From positions 124,001-188,000 of the forward strand of contig NGBS01000590.1 of the NCBI GenBank assembly GCA_002245135.1: a stretch of DNA of 64,000 nucleotides. Direction: 5' to 3'. The notes under the pieces are model-generated. The model was not told the origin of the DNA, did no database searches, and saw only the letters and a program-made list of their open reading frames with translations. The position numbers and the translations under genes are program-made. The DNA is from Proteromonas lacertae (lineage: Eukaryota; Sar; Bigyra; Opalinata; Proteromonadidae). This document shows positions 48,103 to 62,790 of the stretch, in pieces (the stretch's first letter is position 1; every line of letters begins with the position of its first letter).

Positions 48103-51100
48103 TTACGATATTCCAACATACGTGTTATATTGTGAAGTAATAGCATCTTCTAAAATTTTTGAAAACTGCTCAGGATCATCTGATCTGTGATTGTATATAT
48201 GAGGATATAATTTTACCAATTTTTCAGATGTTTGTAATAAAGACACATCTTTACATACTTTATTCTCTAAAGCAATGAAATGAATATCAGCTTTCAATTT
48301 CTTTATATTTTCAAAACAATCATACCAATCTACAATCCATTCAGTATCTTTTTCTCTATCTCTTGGATAATAATCAGTATTAGGAACTTTTGAATCGCCA
48401 TGACCTGCTGCATCTCCACAAATAATAATGCAATGTTTATAATTCTTATATTCACCTAACAAATTCTCTACTGCATAGTTTACACCTCCATATACATCTT
48501 CACATATATCACCACCTCCTTTTTCCTTTACTGTTGACAAATAATTCTTTATTTTTTCGAAATCGCTTGTTATTCCAGAAGTGATTATTCTTTCTTCACC
48601 TGCATCAAAATCTCTATAACCAACAAATTGACCAACAATTTTTGAATTTGGATTGACTTTTGAATCTTGTTTTATCCTCACTATTTCATTGAATATATCG
48701 ATTAAATGCTGTGTTGTTTGTTTTATATATTCTTGCATTGAAACTGTACAATCTAATATTATTGTAAGACAGAAATTGATTGGCAAAAATTGTTTTCTAA
48801 TTTCTACATTTGGATCAGGTTTTATATTATTAATATTTATATTAAATTCATGTTGAAGTGTTTTTGGCATTTCACCACCTGCATTTCCAGCAAATGAAAA
48901 GAATGCATCAATATTTAATAGCCAAATCATCGAATTAGATATCCATCTACTAGCATCAGGTGTGAATTCTTGGAATAGTTTTGAAGCAGCTGTGTCAATT
49001 ACAGTTTTACCTTCACCTTCTTTACTTTCTCTCAACATAATAGCAGCATGATCATCATGTTCTCTAGCAAACACCACAAAACCTTTATCTATTAAATCAT
49101 TCTCATTTAAACAAGCTAAAGTATTTCCTTCTTTTATTATATCTAAGCCTGTATCAATTCTTAAACTAGACATATTATAATCCATTAAATTTTGACCAAT
49201 TGTCTGAAACATTCCTCTGTCAGCTTTTAATCCTCTTCTCATTTCTGATCCACCTGATACTTCAGTTTCTTCATCCACTATATCAATATTATAATATTTT
49301 TTAAAGTATTCTACTGCTTCATAATTGAAAGGAGGATTCTCTAACATCCAAAATATACCACCTCCATTCTCCTGATATTCATTTAAACATTCTAAAAATG
49401 AAGTTAAATATTTAATATCACTGTTTGGATTTTCTTCAGGGAATCTACCAGTTCCATCACTACAAGTAATAAGAATAGATCTGTATTTACCTGTTGTTAT
49501 TTCTCTTACAGCACTATAATAATCATATACAATTTCTACATTAAATCCTTTTGTTTGTAATTTCTTCTTTGGACTATTTTTACCATCACATCCAATTGTT
49601 AAAGTCTGAACTGTTATATTCTCATCGATTATTCTTCCTTCTCCATCTTTTTCATTTCTACACAAATACAAAATCACAAACAAGATGTTAAAATCTTTGA
49701 ACGATCCATCAACGCCTAAATCATATTCAGAATTAGTTAAATCAGCATCAATTGATGAAAATGAAGGATCATTTGAATGATGAGCATGTAAAAATTGTGC
49801 TCTAAATTCATAAGCTGATGGTATATTTGTTATAGATTTTACCATTTCACGATCTATTATTGAAACAGCTTCAAATTCATTTACATTTTGAGGTGTTAAA
49901 AATGGATATTTTGGTAATGTATATGATGATAAATTTGCTGCTGTTGGATTATTGATAGATGCAATAGCTTTATCCAAATTATCAGGATTATAAGACCAAA
50001 TAAAATGAGGGAAGATATTCTCTATTCCATACACTGTATAACCAACACCTATTCCTACTGTTGCACAATCAATACTCTTTATTATACTCTTTATCGATTT
50101 TCTAGTTGTTTCATTAGTAATACCATTTGTTAATATGAATATTAATGATGTATAAGGTCTTGCTGAACATGTAGCAATTGCATATTTTATTGTATCACTT
50201 AAAACTGTTTGTTGAACTAAGTTATTCTGACAATTCTCAATTACTGTATTTATAGAACTTGCAACATTAGATCCCCAAGCATCTGTTGATGTTAATCCTG
50301 TTCCTATTCTATTTATTTTATCTGTAGCTATCCAAATATCAATAGCTGGAACATTCACTTCACATATACCTCTTAATAATGTAAAGAATGTTTTTATTGT
50401 GTGAGATATGTTAATTGGACTAAATGTCACTTCTGAAGCATCTAATACAATTGAAACACTGTAAGATCTTACTTTATTCCCTGTTTTCTTTTTAAACAGT
50501 TTCCCATCAGTACTAATTCCTGCAATATACTTCATATAATTTTGAAAATGAATAGTAGTACCAGTTGCACTAGCTACCCAAGAAGTTGGTTTATTTGGTA
50601 TTACTAATGTTGAGTTTAATGGATAAAATAATATATTACTTTTTATCTTTTCATTTAAGAATTTCTCTAATGAACCATTGCCTATACCATTTACTATTTG
50701 ATCCAATTCTTTGTCTGCTATTTGAGGCAAACTTTTGGAGTTAATATTCTCATGACTTTCGTCTGAAATAACCAATATTTCACTTTCCTGTAATGGAGGA
50801 AATGAAAATTCAAATCTATTTGACTGAGATGGTTTTACATTTACAATCTCATCAGAATTTATATTTTCTACTTTATCTAATTTAGAATAGAATAATGGAT
50901 AAATGGAATTCATTAATATTGAATTTAATAAATCAGAAAGTTTACTTATTGATTGGTAATGCTTTGATGTAAAATTTGTATCTAATATATTCTTCATTAA
51001 TTGTGTATTTTCAGTTGATAATATTTCATCTTCTTTATCTTCAGAAAACACTCTAATAATGAACAGATATGGAATATATTTTCTAATATCATCCAATGTA

Positions 51101-54100
51101 GAAGAACATGTTGTCAAAAGCTGTTCACTGAAACAATCACTTATTATAACATACAAATATTCATTATTACTTGTAACAACTCCATCTTTCTTATATGCAA
51201 ATATATCTAATGGTGTAGAAGGCATTTTCTCAACAGATTCCAAATCAAAGATTCTACACATCTTAACAAATATATTCTCTTCTGGCTGAGCAACTGAAAT
51301 GACTTGTCCATGAGATATTGATGCAACTACTCTTGTCTTTATATTCAATTCATTACACAACAATAACATCACAATTCCTATCAATGTTCTTAATCTTGCT
51401 TTATATTTTTTATGTGTAAATGAAGTATCAATTACTATTGTCAACATCTTAATATATTGTTTCTTTTCAAATCCTTTCGCATTTCTTACTGCATATGACA
51501 TATTAAATACAGAAGGTAAAAGTATTTCTTTATATTTTTCCATTAACTTCAACTGTTCATCTGTTAATTTACTAAACTGAGCTGCTTTTAATGTATCTTC
51601 TTCTTTTTGCAGTTTCATTATCTTTGTTGCATCTTTATCTACTCTTCTATCGTAAATTGATTTGAAATAATTATCCAAACCTTGAGAAATGAATTGTTTC
51701 AATATATCTCTAACATATATTGTTCTTAAATCATTTCTTTCTCTCTGAATATCTTCATCAGATTTTAATTCATATGGATTTGATTTATCATCTTTTAATT
51801 CTTCTGGAACTAATTCTGACATAAATGTACCTATCACATCTTCCAAACCTGCATCTCTTACATCGGATTTGTCAAACACTTTATAGCCTTTGACATTATC
51901 ATTATCTTTAGATTGTTTAACGTAAAGCTTAGATGATGTTGTTGTTTCTTCCTCTTGTTCAACTGTTTTACGATTTGGATCAAATAGACTTTGAATATCA
52001 TCAGAATTTGTTATTTCATGTATATTACCTGAAGTTTTCCAAATTAATGGTATACTTCTTGATGATAAATACTCTATATTCATTTTCACCAATCTATTGA
52101 TAGTTTTCATGTATTGTTGTTGATTTGAATCAATATACTTCAAAGCATTTATGAATTTATTAACTTCTTCAGGATGTTTTTTAGATGAAAATTTCACCAA
52201 GAATAGATTATCTAAACTCCTCATATACTTTTTAACATTACCACTAAATAGTTCATTCTTTAAGTTTTCAATGTCAATTATATTATCTGGTATATCTTCC
52301 AATAGATTATCAATAGAATAGGAAAATTCATCAAATACATTCCATTTTCCATCTTTAGTAATAAACATTTTACTTGAATTATTATAACTATAAGAAACAT
52401 TTCTAAAACCATATGTGTTATATTTATCTAAATAAAATACATCATCAGTATTTAAATCATGTTTAAACTCTTTTCTTCCTTTATCATCAAACCAAAATAC
52501 TATCAATTCTTTTGGACCATCACTTCTTGGGGTATAATTCAATATTCTATTCTTAGTATTATCAATAAAACATGGATAATTCAAGAAATAAACAGTGTCA
52601 GATTTTTCCACATTAAATGTAAGAATAATTTCTTTTTGACATTGAGGTGTTGTTAATTCAAGTTTTGCTTCCTTCTTTCCTGGTAGTAAACTATGAAACA
52701 CTATATCTAATTTGGATGAGTTTATAATTGTTGCTTTACAATATGGAGTTTTTGATTTTACATAACATTCTACAAGTGATGGGTTTAGAATTGATATTGA
52801 TATATTTGGATCATTTCTTGAACATACAAATGTTGGTAATTTAAATGTATTATCCTTTGGAAGTATAATTTCATATCCTTTAACATTAGTTATTAATATA
52901 CAATTCTTAAGAATAGGAAACTTAGATGATTCTGAATCTGAAATAGCCAGTTGATTAATAGATTTAGGTAAAAATATTCTTTCATTGTAAGATAAAGGCT
53001 CTTTCAATTTATGTAAGCATTCTTCATTATGTTTTTCACTTTCTTGATTCTTAATTAACTCTGATTGCAATCTCTCCATTATACTATATTTTTCATTAAT
53101 TATCTTGACAATTGGATTATATTCAGAAACTAAAGAAGTATATTGATCTGATTTTGCATCATATTCAAAATAATGTGATTCTTTATAATTTTCTTTATTC
53201 TTAAACAAATCATATGAATATTCATTAAACTCTTCTGGTATTTCTGCAAAGGATGCTTTTTTAGGAACTTCAATAAGTGAAACTGAGTATCCTCTAAAAT
53301 AAAAAGGACAGACTGGGAAGTCATTTTGAATTTTATAGTATTTACATGAATCAACAGGAGATGGCATAACTGTATATTGTACGCTTTGTCTGGTAAGAGT
53401 TTCATCATAGAATAAAGTAACTACTTCAGTACTTGATTGAGATGTCTTACTATAAAAAGTATTCTCATTTAACACAAATCTATATTTATCCAAATAATCT
53501 TCATAGCCTGATAAATCATAATAAACATTATATTTCTGACAAAACCAACACATATTTGAAACTAATTTCCAAAAAAAATTATCATTTGTAACATTTCCTT
53601 GATTATAGTTATAATATTTGAACTGAATATTAACATTACTATTTCCCAATAATTTTACACTAACATTATAACTAGAGAATGGCAAAACAATAGGCAATTC
53701 TGTAACTGAACTACCAAAAGCGTTATGAATAATACTAATGAATTGATGGAACATATTTCCCTTTTCTACTCTGATAGTGTTATTAGTAAACTTAATTGGT
53801 AATGGTTTACCTATTATTCTATACTCAAAAGGCAAATCATCATTTGTATATTTAAATATAACAATTTTTAAATATTGACCTTTAGGAGAATCAGCTAAAT
53901 ATGGATTTACTTCTTCTAACAATTTCTTAACTGGCGATGTATCTGAATTTCTTAGAAAATGATTTACACTTTGGTGATAAAACACTGTCTTTATCCAATT
54001 GAATGTTTCATCAAAATTATCAATTCTTTGTACAATTCTATTATATTTCATTTTTTTAAACTGTATTTCTTCTTCAACTTGTTGTTTAAGTTGAGTAATT

Positions 54101-57100
54101 GCATCAACTCTGGAAGATACACAATTTTCAATTAATTGACAATTAGCATCTATTTTCTTCTTTATCTCTTCGATTTTACTTATAATTTCATTTTTTGTAT
54201 ATTCAAACTTCATTTTTACGTATTTATCAATACTATTAATAAGTTCTTTTATTGAACTTACTTCATCTAATCTTTCACTAAAGAATGGATTATAACTTGG
54301 ATCTTGTTCAATTTCTTGAAGAATTTCCATTACTAATTCTGTTAAAGATGTTTTACATCTTGGACAAAGTAGTATTAGTTTATCTTTCAAATCAACATTT
54401 GAATGAAATAAGGTATTCTGTAGTTGAGTTGCAACAGTAGCTTCATTAAAAACATGATATTCAAACTGTAAATCTGATGAGGATATGATTGAACCTTCAT
54501 TAGTATCACCAACAAAATTGTATTGAATCAATGAAACGATTTTACTCACTGTCCAATGGTAATCTTCATCAGCAGTATCTACAGCATGTATTAATTCAGG
54601 ACATTTCAGAGTCAATAGCGGAGGATGATAAATGGATGTATCACACTTCTCTAAATATGGATCTAATAAACTTTCAGCATCTTGTGCTATGGATTTTCCT
54701 CCAACAAATCTTAATTTCACTTTTCCTTGTTTCAACCAATCCATATCCAATAACCTTCTTAATGAGTCCTTTAACTCATCTTCACAAACATATCTATGAA
54801 TATATAATGGAGCAGATTTTATATCTTCTAAACAACCATTCAAATCAGCTTTCTTACTTACATTGTTTAAATATGCATTGATATAACTCATCAAAGGATG
54901 TTTAACTGATTCTAATTCATCTAACTTTTTAGTACAAGTTTTTTCATCAATTCCAAGTTTTGCAAATATATCGAAGTATTTAATAAATAATGATATTAAC
55001 AACTTATCATTTGCATCTAACATCCAACACAATATGTGACTGTATCTCATATATTCTGCTGTTTCTGGATTTAGTTTGTCATAATCAAAATCAAATGAGA
55101 ATAATGCTTCTTTTGCTTGGGTTATTGAATCTAAAGTATCTCCTGTTATTCCATCTTCTTTATTATCTTGACTGTATAATTCTGCAAATTTGGGATTTAA
55201 ATACTCCAATATTTTATGAGCTGAACTAAGATTATTTATTTTTTGTCTTAAATCATTACTTTTGATTGTTTCTTCAGTTCTCTTTTGATGTATTTTCTCT
55301 ACAAATTCATCATATTTCTTTTTTTCTTCCATTACACCATCAAATTTATCTAAATGATAATTCTCAATTGCATTTTGAAAATATAAACTTAAATCATCAA
55401 TAGCTTTATATTCTTCATCATTAACATGAAAATCACCTAAATGATCTTGTATTTTTGAGTATGCTTCATTCAGTATTTTTTGAATTACAGGCATCATTTC
55501 AGCTAATTCTTGTATATGTGAAGATAAATCTGGTAATTGAGATTCAATACTTTGATAAATCACTCTGAATCTATTATATCTTCTATCTATCAACTTTCCA
55601 GAATAACCAAGTATATAACTTGCAATAAACTCTTCATATGGAGAGAGAGTGAAACAATTTGAAAGTTTTGTTTGAAAGTTGTTTTCATTCATTTGATAAA
55701 ATGGAGATTGTCCACAATAACTTGATATTTTATTCAATTTGAAATATTTGAAATTCAACCACCTTTGGAAATGCTTATATTCTACTGGATCATTATTTGG
55801 ATCCATAATTGGTACATTCACACCTAAATGATTTGCTACTGTATTACATATATGAATTAATGGAAAATATAAAATCGAATAACGGTAATTCTGATTTACT
55901 AGTGCATTTAACATATCTAACTGAGAAGCATTAATCAATTGAATACTTACATTCAATATATCAACTATTAAATCAACTACATTTTCATCAGAATCTCCAT
56001 TTGCTAAAACATTTAATAAATTATCAATTTCAGACTTTTCTGTCGATTCTAACTTCGCTAAAATATCTCTATTACTTACCTTTGCTTGATTGAATTCTAA
56101 CATATACGATTCATCAGTTGGATTGGATAAATATCTCAAAACTTGTCTAAAAGAACATTGAATATCATTACCAAAACATTTCACTTCTGTTTCATCAGCT
56201 TTCTTTAAACACAACTCTTGGATAGATGAAATATTATCAAGTGATGATGATGAGATTACTATACATCTGCTTAATAATGGTGGAGGTATAACAGATATAT
56301 TATCAGTTGTAAATGAAAAGAATATTCTAAAATCTCTATGAATTATATATCTTGGATCTAATGAATCTTGTTTATAAGTTGGTCTATCATCACTTTCAAT
56401 TACTGTTAGTGTAGGATGTTCTTCACACAATGAATTTAACCTTTCTAAAATATCACTACTTGCTAGATTTATATCTTCTATTACAATCCAAGAACCTCTT
56501 TCCATTGCTAATAATAATGGTCCTTTCTTGAATGTTGTGGTTTTTCCTATTGAGTCATTAGACAATATATCCATTCTTCCTATCAATAATGATATTGTAC
56601 TTTCACTATTCAATGGAACTGGAATTAATTCTTTCTGGTATAATTCTGCTAATTTTCTTACTACATAACTTTTACCTGATGGAGATGGACCATAAAGAAT
56701 AATAGCTCTTCTTGATTCATAGGATAATGCTATTTTATAAGCCAACAGCTTTTCTGATGAAGTAAATTGATTAAAATCAAAATTCCATGAATCTGGAGAT
56801 AATGGAATTGACCAAGGTCCAGTTAACATTATTTTTCCACTATAATTGATAAATCTAATATTCATTTTACCATTTATAGCTAAAACGTTGTTTATTTCAT
56901 CTATATCATTGTTGTTATATTTACATCCAAATACTAACCACAATGCTGATCTAATATTTGTTTTACAAAACTCACAACTTCTATACACTTCAATTGCTTT
57001 TATTGATTCTCTTAATGTGAAATTAATACCAATTTGTTTACCTAAATGTAATGATGCTGAAAACAGTTTATTTATCATTTTATCAAACTTTTCTATTGCT

Positions 57101-60100
57101 TCTTCATCAATATTTATATCATTTGATGTAGAAAGTATTTTTTTGCCAATATACAACAACTCCCATATTTGATAAGCAATATCATTTTGGTATAAACAAA
57201 TAGATAATAGATGTGAAGAAAGAGTTGTTCTATTACCAGTCATTGAAGATGGATTTAAAGTACAAACAACATTAACGTTTTGAGGTAATATTATATCACC
57301 ATAACCAGGAGCAGTAAATATTTGATGATTAATACAGCATTTAATAAAATATAAAATCACATCAAGAACATCTGGAGTAGCCAAGTTAAGTTCATCAAAC
57401 AAAAAACCTATTGTTTCTATTCCTTTCTCTTTTTGTACTATAATGTAATCAGTTATTTTACCTGCTTTAGTATATTGTTGTTGATCTTTATCAATATCAA
57501 CACTACCAAATAATTCTTGAATAGTAACATTAGGTGAGAAATTCAAAGCTAAATATGGGATTTGTTTAGCTTCATACACATATCTTGCACATATTGATTT
57601 ACCCACTCCTGGATCACCTTCAAGAATAACTGGAATATTTGACTTAATACCAATTAATAGTGTAACTAACATTTGAACTGTAGTTTGAACTAAATAAAAT
57701 GTTTCACTAATATTATTCTCTAAATGTCTTCTTACAACATTCAAATCATCAACAAACTCTTTAGAAAAGGTATCTTCAGCATAATCTAATGTATGAATGT
57801 TAATTTCATTACTCATATATACCATTCTCTTCAAATTAGGAGTAATTGTTGATATTCTATTAGAAATCAACAAATCAGTTTTATCATGATGATTTCTGGA
57901 AATATAATCAATATAAAACAGAGAATCTAGAGGAGATAAGAAACAATTACTTACTTTTTCATTTAAATCATATATTGTGATAGGACAATCATAAGATGGA
58001 TCATAGTAAGAGTAATTATGTTTGATTTCTTCTGGTGATAGATTTGGTCTACAGAGGATACTTAAAAAGAGATTCTTATTCATAACTCTTGAATAATCCT
58101 CTTGTTCCACTGATGCTATAAAATGAGGTAAAACAGTATGAAGATGATACAACAACGAAAAATAACTGCCTATAGTATCTTCATATAATGAATATTGTTT
58201 CAGTTGAACAATGTTTTGATATAAATTCATTAAACCAGTCATTCTTGGCAATACAGAATCACTTAGTAAATCAATATGATTGATCAACAAATCTTGTCCA
58301 GTTACAAATGGTGAAGTAATCAAACCAGGCTTGAAAAATATATAAGAAGCTTTATCATCACTGTCATTCACATTAGTCAATATGGATTTTCTCCATTCTG
58401 TAAAATTGGAATATGAAACTTTTGGTTTTAACTGATCTACCATTGTCCGTAATTCCATTCCATTTGAAATCATTGTATTACCCATCAAATAACTACCATC
58501 ATAAGATCTTGATAATTCTACTGATTTACTATTTGGATATACGTTTTCTAAAAACGATTGCTTAAATGGATTTGATCCAATAAAGAGGATCGGAATGTTT
58601 TCATTTGCTTGATTAACTAATGAAAATCTAAATAAACTTTCTAGAAACCATCTATTTGGTGATTCTGGTATTTCTATTGAATCGTCATACTTTACTTCTA
58701 AATCAACCTTTTTACATCTCTTAGTTTTTCTATCGATAACAATAGGAGCTTCATAAAAATCTTTCAACTGTGGTGCTATATCTTTATACAAATCTAATAA
58801 TCTATCTAAATCAGTTTCTGTTGAAACAAACATACTTAATATATACACCATCAAATACTTATTATCTTTAATACGACCTTTATAATTATGGCATATTTTA
58901 CTTAAGTATTTTAATTGAGTCAGTGAGAATATATTTTCATGGAGTAAAGAAATTCTATACATATCTGAAGTAATCTCTTGTTTTTCTTCATCAGTAAAGT
59001 TTGGTATTTTAATAACTGGACAATATGGAGGAAGTTTAACAGGAGGTTTTCTCCCATTCACAGTTGTAAATAGAAACACAATTCTAAAATTTGAATGAAT
59101 TTGATAAGTAGTATTCATATATATGAATTCTTTTGCTGTTGGATCAATTATTGTTTCTAATAACTGGAAAACATCACTAGATAAATCAGAAGCAGATTCA
59201 ATTACTAAAATACCTCCATTTCTTAATGAATCAAGTAAAATACATGGATAAAAATCAAATGTACCAGATTCATTGCCACCAGAATTTGCTTTCTTTGTGA
59301 AAAACCCTAACAATTGATCAACTTCTGTCTCTGGTGATATATACAACACTTGATAATCTAAATTAGTAGTTGATGAATCAAAAATTTCACTTATCAATGT
59401 TGTTTTTCCAGATTCTTTATCACCTACTAAAGCAACTGATCTATTTGTCACTACATTATAAAACACAAATTGGTTCAACTTTTTTCTTATTCTAATATTT
59501 TCAAATGCTGTGAAATCTGTATTATCTTTATCTTTTGAATAATTAAGTAACTCATTTTCAAACATTTTTTCATTCTCTGCAAATTTGTTCGAGAAATTCT
59601 GAATAGTTTCAATTAGTTTATCTTCTCTTATTTCATAAGAATTCTTGATCTTTTCTTCAGGTAATTTAATGTGTATAAATCTATTAATTAAAGCAGGAGA
59701 GAATTTTTCGAGTCCTTCATTTGATACAGTTGCAATAACTCTAAAATCTTCATGAACTCTCACTTCTGGTTCTTCTATTCTTTCATCAAATCTAACAGTT
59801 TCTTGATAGTCTTTATTTGGAACAATTTCAAGAAGAGAATTAAGTCTTTCAATGAAATTAGATTTCATATTATCTAATGATTGTAAAACACATATTTTTC
59901 CATTAACAATACTATCAACCAATGGAGAATCAATCCACTTAGGAGTTACAACTGTTTTATTTCCATTATTATCACTTGGATTTTTACTTACATCTTGATT
60001 ATTAATATTGCTATTATTGTTATTCATTCCATCTTCATCATCTACATCAGCTTGATGATAATTTTCATTTTCTTCTTTTTCTTTGTTAGATCCTATTTGA

Positions 60101-62684
60101 AACATTCCAATAAGTGTATCTGTTGAAGTACCGCTTGTACATTTAATTACATTCATACTACTTTCATCTCCTCCTTTCTCTTTCAATATTTCTTTGATTA
60201 ACATATTCACATATTTTCTTGATATAAACTCATTCTCTGAAGATATCAATACATGATATCTTGATTCAAATGCAGATCTTACATAATCAACAAATCTTCT
60301 CCATATAAATGGATCAAGAGGATATAAAGAATCTTTTGGCATATCATCACTTGCTTCAATGCTTGGTCTTAATCTGTCTCCATAAACAATTTTAATTGCT
60401 TCATTCAATGAACCGATATGTTTAACCAAAGAAGACACTCTTATACAATCTCTTAATGTATAAACCATATCAGGATTATCATTAATGGCTTGTTGATGAG
60501 CAACTATTACTTTATCAATATCCTTATTTCTCTCTATCTTTTTTAATCCATTTAGAATATATCTCAATTCAGAAGTAGAAATTTCTGGAAAATGATTACT
60601 ATCAATACATCTAAATCTTGATAACATAGTGCCATCTAATTTTGTTCTTTTATAAACAGAACCAGCAGGATTCTGAGTTGCGATGATTCTGAAGTTAGGA
60701 TTCATTTCATATTTTGTATAACCAACTCCTAATTCATCAATGTATAATTCATGAGTATCTAATACACTTAAAATAGCTTGAACAACCTCTTTACTGGCTA
60801 AAGATAATTCATCTAAAAGTAATACTTTTCCTTCAATAAATGCATCAGAAAATGGACCTTTTTGAAACACTGGTTTAGGATGATTATTTTCTTTTTTAAT
60901 CACTATATTACCAATCAATTCATCAATTACTGAAGAAGGACTAAAATTATATCGAATTAAAGGCATTTGACCATTCATACACACTTGTTCAACTGTGAAT
61001 GTTTTAGCACTTGATGTCTTACCTTCAATTAATAATGGAATTCTATTAATAATACCATCTTCTATTATTTTCATCCTTTTCATTGCATTTTCAGTTATTA
61101 CAGCAGTTGCTTTACTTCTTTTAGTGTTGATTATATGATATATTTCATATTCACATGCTTCACCATTTACTGTTACTTTTTGTTGGTTATTTTGAGTATG
61201 AAAAATCAGAATTGGATCTTCACATTTAACATTAATATTACCAAATTGAAATGTCTTATTTTTTGCATTTTTTATTCTACAAAAGTATATAATCTTTGGA
61301 GAAACATTATAAGATTCATCTTTCTCAAGAAATGGTAATATAAACTTCTTATTACCTTCATCACTGTTAATGGTTGAAGATTTTGATAATTCAAATGCAA
61401 ATTTATAATTCTCTACTAGATCATTCAAACCCCAAACTAATGTTGATGAAACAGAAATAAATCTATCTTCCTTTCCATCTTTACTGTCTTTTGGAGTAGT
61501 TAACCATAATTGATTTGTAACATACTTTGAAAAACTTTCTGTGTGAATTCTACTATCTTTTATATCTTGTACAACTACTGAAAATGATTGGAAAGGTATG
61601 ATGGTAATAGATGATGATGAAAATTGATTTAATAAACTCATATTATCTGCTGTGTTTAAATTAACAACAGGAGCTGATGGTGGTACAATATATTGTAGAT
61701 TTGGATTGATATATTGAGGAGTAAGAGTAGGAAATGGTTGTTGATTTGGAGGAGTAAGAGTAGGAAATGGTTGAGGATTGGACTGTGGTAAAGGTGGATT
61801 GAAACTATTTATTGATCCATTTATTGGAATAAAAGGAGGGTTTAATGGTTGAGATGATGGATTTGGTATATAAAATGGGGGTGGATTATTACTCAATGGC
61901 TGAGATTGTGGATGTGACATTGGTAAAGGAGGTGGAATAATAGAAACTCCACTTGCATTAAACACTGGCGGTGTAAATACTGGAATACTTCCTGAAGTAT
62001 TTGTTAAATGACTTGGTAATTTTATATTAATTGGTTTATATTTGGGTGATGGTGATGGTGATAGTGATGTAGATTGTTGTTGTAAAAATGGTGGAGGTGA
62101 TGATGATGATGGAGATATAGATTGTTGTAGAAATGGTAGTTGTTGTTGTGAAGCAGTAGTAGAGTTATTCTTCTGATCCATACCACTTCCTAAATTCTTT
62201 GCTGCAGCAATAAACTTATTTACATATACAGTTGGAGCAACACCAGGATTTGGAGTAATAACTGGATTTTGTGGTTGCATTAGTTCAGATTGTAGAAACG
62301 GTAGAGACATTTGTCCAGAAGATGAAAAATTATCAGAAGAATGTGTTTCTATTACTGGAGGAGTGAATGATAGTGAATTTAAAAGAACTGGAGGATGATT
62401 TAATGCAGGAACTACTGGAACAGGTAAGTGACTAGATATTCTACTAACAACTAGATTAACTTCTGAGGAATTAGTAAAACATGTAATTTTTGAACAATCA
62501 TTTGGAATGGTTCGACCATCATCTAAAGCAACTTTTAAACATGCTGTTGATATATTCAAGCGTCCCTATTAACTGTAAGATAAAATAATACTTCTAGCAA
62601 GTCATAAACTGCTTGACATGATATATTATCATCAGCAGTTTGTATTTTATAATTTGAATTCTCAAAAATATAAGACACAATCAT
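48103..62684 (-). CDS. Giant six-AAA plus triple-VWA protein
   Basis: About 4,850 residues in two exons: a 31-codon first exon from the ATG at 62684 (MIVSYIFENSNYK), one 26-bp intron (62566-62591), then 14.5 kb without interruption. A Pro/Gln/Ser-rich N-terminus (to about residue 350) precedes six AAA-type modules about 290 residues apart. Walker A sequences: EGKTSSAKT (near 510, Ala for Gly), degenerate (near 765), GDKESGKT (1050), degenerate GSNPFKQS (1330), GDPGVGKS (1645), GPSPSGKS (1960). Walker B examples are VLLLDELSLASKE and GFLFDELNLATPD. A stalk-like coiled coil lies near residues 2300-2800. Three VWA-like domains follow, with TIVIDTSFTHK (3710), VSIVLDASEV (4035) and LTIILDCTVSMQ (4600). 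The layout recalls midasin/Rea1 and dynein, but midasin has a single MIDAS and an acidic tail. Function unknown; a mechanochemical remodeller is the natural inference. Confidence 0.85.
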
Positions 62685-62728
62685 CTTTTTTCTTAGATTT
62701 GTTTTATGTAATAATTACACAAGCCAAA

Positions 62729-62741
62729 TGTCAAGCTTTTT
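62729..62741 (-). promoter_or_regulatory. AAAAAGCTTGACA element upstream of giant gene
   Basis: On the coding strand AAAAAGCTTGACA lies 45 bp before the ATG at 62684, in a 106-bp spacer. It is identical over 13 bases to the element upstream of Argonaute B. Confidence 0.45.
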
Positions 62742-62790
62742 CTAAAAAGAGAAATTGATATAAATTCACACATATTTTAATTATATTATA

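Noticed and set aside
53130-55229. Short frames on both strands inside the giant gene
   Set aside because: The 14.5-kb minus frame is continuous with recognisable domains; these are out-of-frame shadows.
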